From: Salinicola socius
GTDB taxonomy: Bacteria > Pseudomonadota > Gammaproteobacteria > Pseudomonadales > Halomonadaceae
DNA length: 64,000 nt
Direction of reading: 5' to 3'
Assembly (NCBI RefSeq): GCF_001937195.1
Contig: NZ_MSDO01000004.1
Span: 156,686 to 220,685, forward strand
In this document: one piece after another, positions 45,241-53,757 of the stretch
Numbering within the stretch: position 1 is the first letter of the stretch
Layout of the letters: each line of letters begins with the position of its first letter
The notes under the pieces: model-generated
Told to the model about the DNA's origin: nothing
Database searches by the model: none
Seen by the model: only the letters and a program-made list of their open reading frames with translations
Made by a program: the position numbers and the translations under genes

Positions 45241-46974
45241 TTAAACCCTCGGTGCGCTGCCGGTACTGTCCGGCAAGGTGGTCGGTGCCACGAAGATCGG
45301 CGCTGCGGTCACGTCGCCCTGGCACTGGCCCACGGCCGTCGCCGGAACGAGCCACCAGTCGTCGCCATTCTGAATCCCCATGTCGTGAACCTGGCCGCGG
45401 TCGATGCAGTCGTAATCTTCGGCTTGACGCTTCATCGCGAACATCCAGCGGCTGTCATCCTGCTGGAGCCAGGCGAAGGCACGCTGGAACTGATCGCTTG
45501 CCGGCGTCTTGTCGCCGAACTGAATGCTGGGTTGGCGAGACTGCAGAAGAAACTCTTCATCGTAATCCGGCATCGCCAACCAGATGCCGGTGCCGGTGAT
45601 CGACTCGACATCGGCCATCATGTCCCGCGGAGAGCGAGCGTGATCCTGCAGCGTATAACCCCAGCTCGACCAACTGACCCAGAAAACGATCAACCAGCCG
45701 CAGAGTGCCCACAATCCGCGGCGCGGGCGCGCCCATGCCAGCAATCCAAGCGCTATGACGCCGATGACGATCCACCATGCCCAGGGCGATACCGCATGAC
45801 GTGAGGCGACTTTGGTCAGTGCCGGCAGACCGACGAAACCCAGAATACCTGCGATCAACAGTATGCCGCCGAGCAAGGCCAGCAGGCCGAACCCCAGCCA
45901 ATGCAGGCGCTTTTTAGTGATCAGTCCGGGCAGCAGCGGTGCCATCGCCATGACCAGCAGCGGTAACGTCGGCAGCATGTAAACGCCACGTTTACCGGGG
46001 GACAGGGAAAAGAAAGTGACGATCAGAATGACGGAACTGAGCGGCAGCAGAATGCGTGCATCGGCGCGACACAGACGACGCCACCAGGCGGGGATCGCCC
46101 ACGGGAAGGCCAGGATCAGCGGCATCCACGCCCACGGCAGAACGTTGAGCAGATAGTAGTACCAGGGTTCGAGGTGCGCCCAGGAATCGGCGTAGCGCTG
46201 GCCGGTCTGCTTGAACAGGATATTGTCCCGATAGGCGGCCAATGACGGGTCATCTCCCCATGTCGCCATGACAATCATCGGCACCGCCCAGGTGGCCACA
46301 CACAGCAGCATGACGCCGATCCCCTGCGCCAAATCCTTCAGACGAAAGCGTGTGGCCTGTCCGCGGTAGGCCATCCACCACCAGGCCGGCAGCAGTGTCA
46401 GAGGCAGGATGCCGACACCCTTGGTGATGATGCCGAGGCCCATTGCGGCCCAGCCTGTCAGCCACCACTTCTTGGCAGGGCCGAGCAGTGCGTGACGCAG
46501 AAAACCATAGCTGGCAAGGGTGGTAAAGAACGTCAGCATCATGTCGAGCTGGGCCGTCTTGGCCTGCAGCACGAACTGGAATGCGGTCAGTAGCGCCACC
46601 CCCGACATCAGCGCGATGCGCCGTCCGTACAGGCGACGGCAAAGATCTATCGTCAGCAACAGGGTACCGACACCGGCCAGCGTGGTGGGTATCAGAAACC
46701 CCCAGCGCACGGAGCCGGTGAGCCAGATGCTCAGGGCCGATGCCCACATGAACAGGGGCGGTTTGTCGGGATAGAGCTCGCCGCCCCGGTGCGGGAACCA
46801 GAACTGGCCGGTACGCAGCATCTCCAGGGCATTCAGCGCGAAACGTGGTTCATCGGCGGGCCACGGATCACGTAGGCCGATGCCGATTCCCAGTAGCACG
46901 ATGGTGAACAGCAGCAACAGCAACCAGGTACGACGATATTGCGCCTGTGATGGGTCGGTCCAGAAGCGTCGCAT
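45241..46974 (-). CDS. ArnT-like lipid-linked sugar transferase (GT83/GT39 type), copy 2
   Basis: The 577-residue polytopic protein shares the copy 1 plan. The acidic loop after helix 1 (DPWPADEPRFALNALEML) and FPHRGGELYPDKPPLFMW correspond to the ArnT active-site loop and its DKPP motif. A soluble periplasmic C-terminal part of about 120 residues follows. The two copies differ clearly, so they are not a recent duplication and may act on different acceptor positions. ATG 46974 is 14 bp after the LABN gene. Its own ribosome site is weak, so it may depend on coupling. Confidence 0.82.
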   Translation of the reverse strand: MRRFWTDPSQAQYRRTWLLLLLFTIVLLGIGIGLRDPWPADEPRFALNALEMLRTGQFWFPHRGGELYPDKPPLFMWASALSIWLTGSVRWGFLIPTTLAGVGTLLLTIDLCRRLYGRRIALMSGVALLTAFQFVLQAKTAQLDMMLTFFTTLASYGFLRHALLGPAKKWWLTGWAAMGLGIITKGVGILPLTLLPAWWWMAYRGQATRFRLKDLAQGIGVMLLCVATWAVPMIVMATWGDDPSLAAYRDNILFKQTGQRYADSWAHLEPWYYYLLNVLPWAWMPLILAFPWAIPAWWRRLCRADARILLPLSSVILIVTFFSLSPGKRGVYMLPTLPLLVMAMAPLLPGLITKKRLHWLGFGLLALLGGILLIAGILGFVGLPALTKVASRHAVSPWAWWIVIGVIALGLLAWARPRRGLWALCGWLIVFWVSWSSWGYTLQDHARSPRDMMADVESITGTGIWLAMPDYDEEFLLQSRQPSIQFGDKTPASDQFQRAFAWLQQDDSRWMFAMKRQAEDYDCIDRGQVHDMGIQNGDDWWLVPATAVGQCQGDVTAAPIFVAPTTLPDSTGSAPRV

Positions 46975-46988
46975 GGCAAGGGTTCCGT

Positions 46989-47300
46989 TCAGGAGTTCGA
47001 GACGTCGTCGGAAAGTGCGGTTCTGGTGGAATCCGTCTGACGCGTCTCCCGGCGGATCAGCATCAGGTTGCGAACGTAGATGATCAGGCCTGTGCCCTGG
47101 CCCGCGATGAACACCGGATCGCGGCGATAGATGGCGTAGGCGAGCAGCGTGGCGCCGCCGCCGAGGCTGAAAAACCAGAAGGCGACCGGAATGATGCTAC
47201 GCCTGGCGCGCTCGCTGGCGAGCCACTGGATGATGAAGCGTGCCGAGAACAGCGCCTGGCCGATGAAGCCGATGGTCACCCACAGCCATTCCTGATTCAT
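46989..47300 (-). CDS. Small LABN-domain membrane protein
   Basis: The 103-residue protein matches the lipid A biosynthesis N-terminal (LABN) domain: WVTIGFIGQALFSARFIIQWLASE, then SIIPVAFWFFSLGGGATLLAYAIYRRDPVFIAGQ. It has three membrane helices. Stand-alone LABN proteins accompany GT2 and ArnT-like genes in several bacteria. They may flip or bind the lipid-linked sugar, but this is not established. The start overlaps the GT2 stop (ATGA). Confidence 0.88.
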   Translation of the reverse strand: MNQEWLWVTIGFIGQALFSARFIIQWLASERARRSIIPVAFWFFSLGGGATLLAYAIYRRDPVFIAGQGTGLIIYVRNLMLIRRETRQTDSTRTALSDDVSNS

Positions 47301-48109
47301 GGCATCGGCTCCGCGTGCGTCGAAATTTTCGGATTCTCAGCGGGGCTGCCGGCCGGCGTCATCGTATCGACGATGGCCGCAGGCAGTCGGCTACGGCGTC
47401 GCAGCCACATCACCCCGACCATATCCACGATCCCTGCCCACAGCCGATTGTTGAGACCGTAATGCGACCGACCGCTGCCGCGCGGGCGGTGATTGACTGG
47501 AACGGAAACGCACTCGCCCCCCTGAGCGCGAACCAGGGCGGGGAGAAACCGGTGCATATGATCGAAGTAGGGCAGCGACACGAAAGCGTCGCGACGCACC
47601 ACCTTTAATCCGCAACCGGTATCCGGCGTGGCATCGTTGAGCAACGCCGCGCGGACGCGATTGGCGATCTTCGACGACACCCGTTTTAGCCAATCGTCGT
47701 GGCGCTGAACCCGATGACCCGCCACCAGCGTGACATCGCCCTGTCGCGCGCGCGCGAGTAGCGCCGGCAGGTCCGCCGGATCGTTCTGGCCGTCGCCATC
47801 CAGCGTGCCGAGCCAGGTTCCGCGGGCCGCCCACGCGGCCTGCCAGACAGAGGTGCTTTGTCCGGCACTGCAAGCGTGACGCATCGGGCGCAGGCGAGAA
47901 TCCTGCGCCGCGCGCCGGGTCAACAGCTCCCAGCTGCCATCCGTCGAGGCATCGTCGACGACGATGACTTCATGCTCGACATCGGCAAGCGCCAGGCTGA
48001 TTTCATCGAGCAGGCCGGGGAGATTGCCGACTTCATCCTTGGCCGGTATCAGAATCGAAATCAAGGGAGAATGGAGGCTTGAACGCATTGGTGACGATAT
48101 CCTGGCCAT
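47297..48109 (-). CDS. GT2 glycosyltransferase, polyprenyl-phosphate sugar synthase-like
   Basis: The 270-residue GT-A enzyme has LISILIPAKDEVGNLPGLLDEI, the DDASTDGS motif, GTLDGDGQNDPADLP (DxD-type metal site) and a C-terminal TGCGLKVVRRDAF. This is the DPM1/ArnC/RgtE class. It would charge undecaprenyl phosphate with a sugar from a nucleotide sugar. It lacks the two C-terminal membrane helices of ArnC, and the separate LABN protein may serve instead. The start is uncertain: ATG 48109 is chosen, while TTG 48121 and ATG 48088 are alternatives. Confidence 0.85.
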   Translation of the reverse strand: MARISSPMRSSLHSPLISILIPAKDEVGNLPGLLDEISLALADVEHEVIVVDDASTDGSWELLTRRAAQDSRLRPMRHACSAGQSTSVWQAAWAARGTWLGTLDGDGQNDPADLPALLARARQGDVTLVAGHRVQRHDDWLKRVSSKIANRVRAALLNDATPDTGCGLKVVRRDAFVSLPYFDHMHRFLPALVRAQGGECVSVPVNHRPRGSGRSHYGLNNRLWAGIVDMVGVMWLRRRSRLPAAIVDTMTPAGSPAENPKISTHAEPMP

Positions 48110-48236
48110 GTGAACGGGCAACCTGAGAGATCACGGATCGGTTTGACGAAGGGCCGCGGGCCCAACCGCGTCGGTCAGGCCAGGGCAATCGTGGACGATG
48201 AGCGCGAGGGCGATCCGTTCATGGTCGTGTTCCAGG

Positions 48237-48253
48237 CTTAAAGAAATCTTAAG
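48237..48253 (-). promoter_or_regulatory. Perfect PmrA-type box upstream of the GT2-LABN-ArnT unit
   Basis: On the minus strand, reading toward the GT2 gene, CTTAAG-ATTTC-TTTAAG matches YTTAAK-N5-YTTAAK at every position. It lies 128 bp before the GT2 ATG, in the 210-bp gap after the radical SAM gene. Confidence 0.65.
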
Positions 48254-48319
48254 CGACAAACAGGAAAACGACGTTCCTGCTCAGGGCAGGGTCAAAGGGT
48301 GCCTGCCGATTGTCGAAAA

Positions 48320-49396
48320 TCAGCCAAACAGATCCTGCTGCGCGTGAGGCGCGCGAAAGCGCGTGGTATCGAGACCCATCTCCGCCCGTTGGCCCATCTG
48401 CAGACGAGCGGCGGCACGGCGAAAACGCTGGTCAATCATGTCCACGAACAGCCCCTCGCCACGCATCCGGTGGCCGAAACGGCTGTCGTTGTTCTGCCCG
48501 CCGCGGGACTGGCGGAGCAGGCTCATGACCTTGCCCGCGCGCTCCGGATAGTGCTCCTCGAGCCAGGCTTCGAACAGCGGCGACACCTCGCGTGGCAGTC
48601 GCAACAGCGTCCAGCTGGCGGTTCGGGCCCCGGCCTCAGCCGCCCGCGCCAGCAGCGTCTCGATCTCGCTGTCGTTAATGGCGGGGATCACCGGCGCCAC
48701 CAGCACGCCCACCGGGACCCCGGCTTCATGCAGATCCCGAATGACCTTGAGGCGCGCCGCCGGCGAAGCGGTACGCGGCTCGAGCGTGCGCTTCAGTTCG
48801 TTGTCGAGGGAGGTCAGGCTGACGAAGACACGGACCAGCCGCTCGCGGGCCATTTCGGCGAGCAGTTCCCGGTCGCGCAGGATCAACGCGCTCTTGGTCA
48901 CCAGCGTGACCGGGTGGCGGCACTCCAGCAGCAGTTCCAGCAGCGAGCGCGTCGTACCGTGCTGCGCCTCGATCGGCTGGTAGCAGTCGGTGTTGCCGGA
49001 GAGGTTGATCGGCCGGCAGACGTAGCCGGGTTTGCACAGCTCCTCGCGCAATCGATCCGCCATGCCGGTCTTGGCGATCAGGCGCGTCTCGAAATCGATC
49101 CCGGGAGAGAGATCCCAGTAGGCGTGGCTGGGGCGGGCATAGCAGTAGATACAGCCGTGCTCGCAGCCGCGATAGGGGTTGAGCGAACGATCGAAGCCCA
49201 GATCCGGCGATTGATTCCAGGAAAACGCGGAGCGGGGTGCTTCGAGCTGGACCTGGGTGGCAATACGCGCCGGCAGTTCTTGCTGCCACCAGCCGTCGTC
49301 TTCCACGGTGCCGTGCGTCGGCTGGAAACGGTTGTCGGGATTGTAGGTCGCGCCGCGGCCTTTCAGCGGGCCGGTAAATCGATAGGGAGACGTCAT
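48320..49396 (-). CDS. PA0069-family radical SAM protein
   Basis: The 358-residue protein has the radical SAM cluster motif CxxxCxxC at Cys78, Cys82 and Cys85 (RGCEHGCIYCYARPS), preceded by NPYRG. It belongs to the PA0069 group, related to spore photoproduct lyase. Function is unknown, with DNA repair suspected. ATG 49396 (MTSPYRFTGPLKGRG) has AGGAG eight bases upstream. The longer open frame is not needed. A LexA-type box lies 31 bp upstream, and I recall that PA0069 itself is reported in the P. aeruginosa LexA regulon. Confidence 0.88.
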   Translation of the reverse strand: MTSPYRFTGPLKGRGATYNPDNRFQPTHGTVEDDGWWQQELPARIATQVQLEAPRSAFSWNQSPDLGFDRSLNPYRGCEHGCIYCYARPSHAYWDLSPGIDFETRLIAKTGMADRLREELCKPGYVCRPINLSGNTDCYQPIEAQHGTTRSLLELLLECRHPVTLVTKSALILRDRELLAEMARERLVRVFVSLTSLDNELKRTLEPRTASPAARLKVIRDLHEAGVPVGVLVAPVIPAINDSEIETLLARAAEAGARTASWTLLRLPREVSPLFEAWLEEHYPERAGKVMSLLRQSRGGQNNDSRFGHRMRGEGLFVDMIDQRFRRAAARLQMGQRAEMGLDTTRFRAPHAQQDLFG

Positions 49397-49426
49397 TCCA
49401 GCGACTCCTGTGGTTGGGCATGATGA

Positions 49427-49442
49427 CTGGCTATATATACAG
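49427..49442 (-). promoter_or_regulatory. LexA-type SOS box
   Basis: CTGGCTATATATACAG is CTG-N10-CAG with an alternating T/A core, the gammaproteobacterial LexA consensus. It is 31 bp upstream of the radical SAM start codon. No other gene start is nearby except the EAL gene 220 bp away in the other direction. Confidence 0.75.
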
Positions 49443-49661
49443 TATCTTGGGCCAGCCTTGCCAGTTCGACAAGTCGCGAATCGGGTCACACCCTATCCGG
49501 GTCAAGACCACGACCGGCAACGACGTTCATCGGACCTTCGAAAATATTGTCGAATCTCGTGATGAGGATCGCTGAAGATCAGGGGCCATATTGCCGATAG
49601 CCGTTCAGAGCTTTCTGGCTAGGCGCCGAAAGCGTGCGGGAGACACAGAGGAAGCTGCAGG

Positions 49662-51449
49662 ATGATCAATGGTTCCCATATCTCGTCTGTCGAAGAGCAC
49701 GAGCGCAAGCGATTATCGAAGCTGCGACAGCTCAATCTGCTCGATACGCCTCCCAGCGAGAGTTTCGATCGCATCACGCGTATCGCCAGTGAGCTTTTCA
49801 ACCTGCCTATCGCCGCCGTTTCGCTCACTGACGAGAATCGTCAATGGTTCAAGTCGCGAGTGGGGATCGATCATTGGGAGATACCGCGTTCCAAGGCGTG
49901 CTGCGGGGAAGTTGCCGATTTGTCTCGGGTGGTGGTGATCCCCGATCTGCTCGAATCGCCGCACTACCGCGATAGTCCTCTGGCGCAATCGGGCATCCGC
50001 TTTTATGCCGGGGCGCCGTTGCAAACATACGACGGCTATCTCCTGGGGGCGATGTGCGTTCTGGGCAACGAGCCGCGGAGCGTTACAGAACATGAGATAA
50101 GCATGCTGAAGGATTTGGCGGCGATGGTCATGGCCCAAATCGAACTGCAGCATGCCTTTGGCAGGCTCGACCCGCTCACCGGGCTATCCAACAGCAGCAA
50201 GTTCATCGAGGATCTGGAAGACCGGGCCCGAGATAGGGCCGGCGTAAGCTGTTTTGCGCTCTATATCGAGCTGATCGACATCGCCGAAATGCACTCGTTG
50301 CAGCGTGTCCTGGGGCCGGCTTGTCTCGACGATGTGGCGCGCGAGGCGGCGATGCGCCTCCAGCTGGAACTGGGTGTCGGCAACGTTATCTATCAGGTAG
50401 GGCCCTGCCAGTATGCCTACATTCTGGAAAGCGCCGAGCGCTGTCTGGAGGAGAGTGAAGCGCTGGCTACGGCCCTACGCCTCAGGCAAGTGTTGTCGAG
50501 CATGCCGCTTGGGGATGCCGTGCCTTTCGTACTGTGTCCGATGGTGGGGGTAGCGCCTTTCCGCTTGGGCGAAAACGTGCCTGCCGATATCCTTCGAACC
50601 TCGCACAGTGCTTGCCAGGCGGCCCGTGACAGCGAAACCGGGGTCAGCCTCTTCTCTTCGTCTTTAGACGAGCAGCATTTTCGGCGTTTTGAGCTGATCA
50701 ACGGTTTTCGTCATGCCCTCGAGGACGTCGGACAGCTACAGCTTGTCTATCAACCGCGAGTGTCCTTGGCCACCGGCCGCTGTGTGGGCGCGGAAGCGCT
50801 CATTCGCTGGCAACATCCGACGCTGGGTTCGATCTCCCCTGACGAGTTTATTTCTTTGATCGAGCACACGGCCATGGTGCGGCCGCTGACTGACTGGGTG
50901 CTGCGCCACGCTATCCGTCAGGCCGCCGTCTGGCACCGGCGCGGCCGAGTGTTGCAGATGTCGGTCAATATTTCCGCTGCCAACCTCGGTGAGCCGGATT
51001 TCAGTGCTCGACTCGAGAGGTATCTGGCCGAGCAGGCTTTACCGGTGGGTGCCCTCGAACTTGAACTGACGGAGAGTGCTCTGATCAGCAACACCCGGAC
51101 CGCTCGCGAAGCACTCGATGTGCTGGTCAACGCTGGTATCAGACTCGCTATCGATGACTTCGGTACCGGCTATAGCAGCCTGGCTTATTTGCAGAAGGTG
51201 CCGGCCGATGTGGTAAAGATCGATCGCTCTTTCGTCGCCCAGATAGATCAGCAAGCCCGCAGCCAGACGTTGATCAAAGCGATGATCTCCATGGCTCAGG
51301 AGCTGGGCTATCATGTGGTCGCCGAAGGCGTGGAGACCCAGGAAAGCTACCGGATACTGCAAGCACTGGGCTGCGACGAAGCGCAGGGTTACTGGATGGG
51401 CAGGCCGATGACCGCCGAAGCCTTCGACGATTGGTTGGCTGCTCGATAG
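49662..51449 (+). CDS. GAF / degenerate GGDEF / EAL cyclic-di-GMP protein
   Basis: The 595-residue soluble protein has a GAF domain (about 25-160, FNLPIAAVSLTDENRQWF). A diguanylate-cyclase-like domain follows (about 165-330) whose signature is GPCQY instead of GGDEF, so it is probably inactive. The EAL phosphodiesterase domain is at about 345-590. EAL catalytic motifs are intact: EALIRW, NISA, ELTES, DDFGTGYSSL, KIDRSFV and EGVET. It likely degrades c-di-GMP under control of the GAF sensor. The start is ATG 49662, with GAGGAAG upstream. It appears to be a single gene. Confidence 0.92.
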   Translation: MINGSHISSVEEHERKRLSKLRQLNLLDTPPSESFDRITRIASELFNLPIAAVSLTDENRQWFKSRVGIDHWEIPRSKACCGEVADLSRVVVIPDLLESPHYRDSPLAQSGIRFYAGAPLQTYDGYLLGAMCVLGNEPRSVTEHEISMLKDLAAMVMAQIELQHAFGRLDPLTGLSNSSKFIEDLEDRARDRAGVSCFALYIELIDIAEMHSLQRVLGPACLDDVAREAAMRLQLELGVGNVIYQVGPCQYAYILESAERCLEESEALATALRLRQVLSSMPLGDAVPFVLCPMVGVAPFRLGENVPADILRTSHSACQAARDSETGVSLFSSSLDEQHFRRFELINGFRHALEDVGQLQLVYQPRVSLATGRCVGAEALIRWQHPTLGSISPDEFISLIEHTAMVRPLTDWVLRHAIRQAAVWHRRGRVLQMSVNISAANLGEPDFSARLERYLAEQALPVGALELELTESALISNTRTAREALDVLVNAGIRLAIDDFGTGYSSLAYLQKVPADVVKIDRSFVAQIDQQARSQTLIKAMISMAQELGYHVVAEGVETQESYRILQALGCDEAQGYWMGRPMTAEAFDDWLAAR

Positions 51450-51467
51450 GAAAACTGTCCGTGACCC

Positions 51468-51508
51468 ATGTTTCGGGTGGATGGTTTCGGGCGGAGGGTT
51501 TCGGGCGG
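51468..51508 (+). repeat. Three-copy 14-bp tandem repeat after the EAL gene
   Basis: ATGTTTCGGGTGG (51468-51480), ATGGTTTCGGGCGG (51481-51494) and AGGGTTTCGGGCGG (51495-51508) lie in tandem, 18 bp past the stop. The remaining bases to 51741 hold only a terminator-like hairpin. Confidence 0.8.
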
Positions 51509-51668
51509 ATGACGGGGGCTCGTTCACGTCCGGGGCTTTCGGTTGTGGCCCTGATCAACTCGCGTGGCTCTCGAAGGTTTGCGCTCGGATGCGTCGCCGA
51601 TACAGCGTTGTGGCGCCCTCCGGTTGAACGGTTTTTGTGACTTGTCGACATTTCGCTCTCTAACCGAC

Positions 51669-51706
51669 GACGCCTCGCCAACCATGGAGTGACGAGGCGT
51701 CTTTCG
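51669..51706. terminator. Hairpin between convergent EAL gene and btuB
   Basis: GACGCCTCG and CGAGGCGTC form a 9-bp stem around a 15-nt loop, followed by TTTCGG. The U-tract is short. Confidence 0.6.
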
Positions 51707-51741
51707 GATCCCTATCGAGCCGGGGCCTGCGAGCGGCCGAG

Positions 51742-53568
51742 TCAGAAGCTGAGTTTCACGCCACCTTCCAGATAACGATCCTGGGTGTTGTAGCCGTCGA
51801 CCAGTTGATAGTCCCTGTCGAAGGCGTTTTCCAGCTTGGCCGATAGCTGAATTTCCGGAGTGACCTGCCAGGCGGTGCGCAGGTCGACGACTCCGTAGCC
51901 GGCCGTGGTGGTGTCGCCGAAGCTGACAACGTCCACATCCCGGCGATCAGCGGCGCTACGCAGGGTTGCGCCCACGCCCCACTCCGAGAAAGCGTAGTCG
52001 GCGTCGATTCGCCCAAAGGTGCGCGCCCGGCGCTGCAGGCGCTCGCCAGTGGAGCGATCCTCCGGGTCCTGATGGGTCAGCGAGGCGCTGATATCGAATC
52101 CTCCATGCTCCCAGCCGGTGCTCAGCTCGACGCCACGAATTCGGGCATCGTCGATGTTGATCGGCGTGAAATTGGGGCCGCTGAAGCTGATCAGGTCATC
52201 GATATGGGTCTCGAACGCGGTCAAACCGATATGCCAAGATTCGGCGCGCAGACGCCAGAACAGTTCCGTGGTTTCCGACGCTTCGGCATCAAGATCCGGG
52301 TTGGCGCCGAAGGGTCCATAAAGTTCCAGGAAGCTGGGTGCCTTGAACGCCGTACCGTAGGTGGCGCCGACCTGCTGGCGTTCGGTCAACTGATAGGCGT
52401 AGCCGACGTTGCCGGTGGTGGCATCGCCGAACAGCTGATCGTCATCGTAGCGACCGCCGGCGGAAAGCGAGTGGCGACCATAGTCGCCCTGCCAGTTGGC
52501 GTAGAGCCCGTAGTTCTCGCGGGAATCTCGAGCATAGCCATCGTCGCCGTCGGTCAGTTCTTCCTGACGATAGTCGACGCCGAGACCGGCGCTACCGTTA
52601 TCGAGCCGGAACCGATGAGCGATGCCAAAGTCGTTGCGGCGTGTGGCGGTCTTGCCCTGGTCGTCGCCGGTGATTCGATTCTCCCGGGATTCCCGGGCCT
52701 GCCCAGCGGATAGCACCATGTCCCAGCTCCGCGTCAGGTGGCTGGTCAGCGCGGCCTGGGCGAGAAACTGCTCTCCTTTGCCACGACAGTCCTCGGAGTA
52801 GGGGAAGCCGCAATCGTCGTAGTCGTAATCGGTCGTCGAGCGCAACAACGAGACGTCCAGATCGGCCTTGTCGGCAAAAGCGTGGTTCAGCGAGAGCTGG
52901 CCGGTGGCCTGTTCGAAGCCATCGTCATCGGTGCTGTTATCGCGAGCCGAATAGCCGTCGCTTTTCTGGTGGTCGATTAGCGCCGAGAGCCGCGTATCGC
53001 CCTGAACCGACGAGAACCAGCCGCTTTGCTGCTGGCTGCTGTCCTCGCCGACGCGCAGGTCGAGGGTCGCGTGCTGGCCATCCTGATCTGCGGTCCGGGT
53101 GAGGATGTTGATGACGCCACCGATGGCATCGGCGCCGTAAGCAGCCGCCCGCGGTCCGCGCACGATCTCGATGCGCTGGATGGCGGCGACCGGCAGGAAC
53201 TCCCAGTTGATGCTGCCGTCGGTGGGTGATGCGATGCGCAGCCCATCGACGAGAACGAGCGTGTGGTCGGAATTGGTGCCGCGCATGAACAGGCTGGTGG
53301 TATTGCCGCGACTCCCGTTGCGCGCCAGTTCGATCCCGGCACGCCCCTGCAGCAGTTCGACGAGACTGCCCGCCTGGCTTCGTTCGATCTCGGCGCGATC
53401 GATGATGGTGGTGCTGGCCAGCACGTCGGCCTGCGATTGCGGCAGACGATTGGCCGTGACCTGGACGTCGTCGAGCGACTGCTGAACCTGCTGGGCGTGA
53501 GCCGATACCGTGGTCATCGCCACGGCGAGTGCGACGCTGGATACGGCGACTTTCTTCTTGTAACGCAT
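51742..53568 (-). CDS. btuB: TonB-dependent vitamin B12 receptor
   Basis: The 608-residue precursor (E. coli BtuB is 614) has a signal peptide ending AHA. A TonB-box region DDVQVTANR, a plug domain (IDRAEIERSQAGSLVELLQGRAGIEL, IQRIEIVRGPRAAAYGADAIGGVINI) and a 22-strand barrel ending in GGVKLSF follow. It imports cobalamin across the outer membrane using TonB. The cobalamin riboswitch upstream makes the ligand assignment firm. ATG 53568 has GGGGA ten bases upstream. btuF and btuR are 12-14 kb away. Confidence 0.95.
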   Translation of the reverse strand: MRYKKKVAVSSVALAVAMTTVSAHAQQVQQSLDDVQVTANRLPQSQADVLASTTIIDRAEIERSQAGSLVELLQGRAGIELARNGSRGNTTSLFMRGTNSDHTLVLVDGLRIASPTDGSINWEFLPVAAIQRIEIVRGPRAAAYGADAIGGVINILTRTADQDGQHATLDLRVGEDSSQQQSGWFSSVQGDTRLSALIDHQKSDGYSARDNSTDDDGFEQATGQLSLNHAFADKADLDVSLLRSTTDYDYDDCGFPYSEDCRGKGEQFLAQAALTSHLTRSWDMVLSAGQARESRENRITGDDQGKTATRRNDFGIAHRFRLDNGSAGLGVDYRQEELTDGDDGYARDSRENYGLYANWQGDYGRHSLSAGGRYDDDQLFGDATTGNVGYAYQLTERQQVGATYGTAFKAPSFLELYGPFGANPDLDAEASETTELFWRLRAESWHIGLTAFETHIDDLISFSGPNFTPINIDDARIRGVELSTGWEHGGFDISASLTHQDPEDRSTGERLQRRARTFGRIDADYAFSEWGVGATLRSAADRRDVDVVSFGDTTTAGYGVVDLRTAWQVTPEIQLSAKLENAFDRDYQLVDGYNTQDRYLEGGVKLSF

Positions 53569-53757
53569 GCGATGTGATCCCCAACTGCGTGGCACCATCG
53601 AAGATCGCCGACCGGTCGGCCGAGCACGATGGTGCGAAATTCTGACGAATACGCAATGGGAGGACGGACGTGACGATGCCCGCCTCGGACGTCATGGAGT
53701 CCGGGCAGGGGAAGCCGCCACTGGATGAGCCCTCCGCATCAACCAGTGAAGAGAGAC

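Noticed and set aside
40139..48109. Classical arn (L-Ara4N) operon
   Set aside because: ArnT- and ArnC-like genes are present, but arnA, arnB, arnD and arnE/F are not, and an epimerase for UDP-GlcA is present instead.
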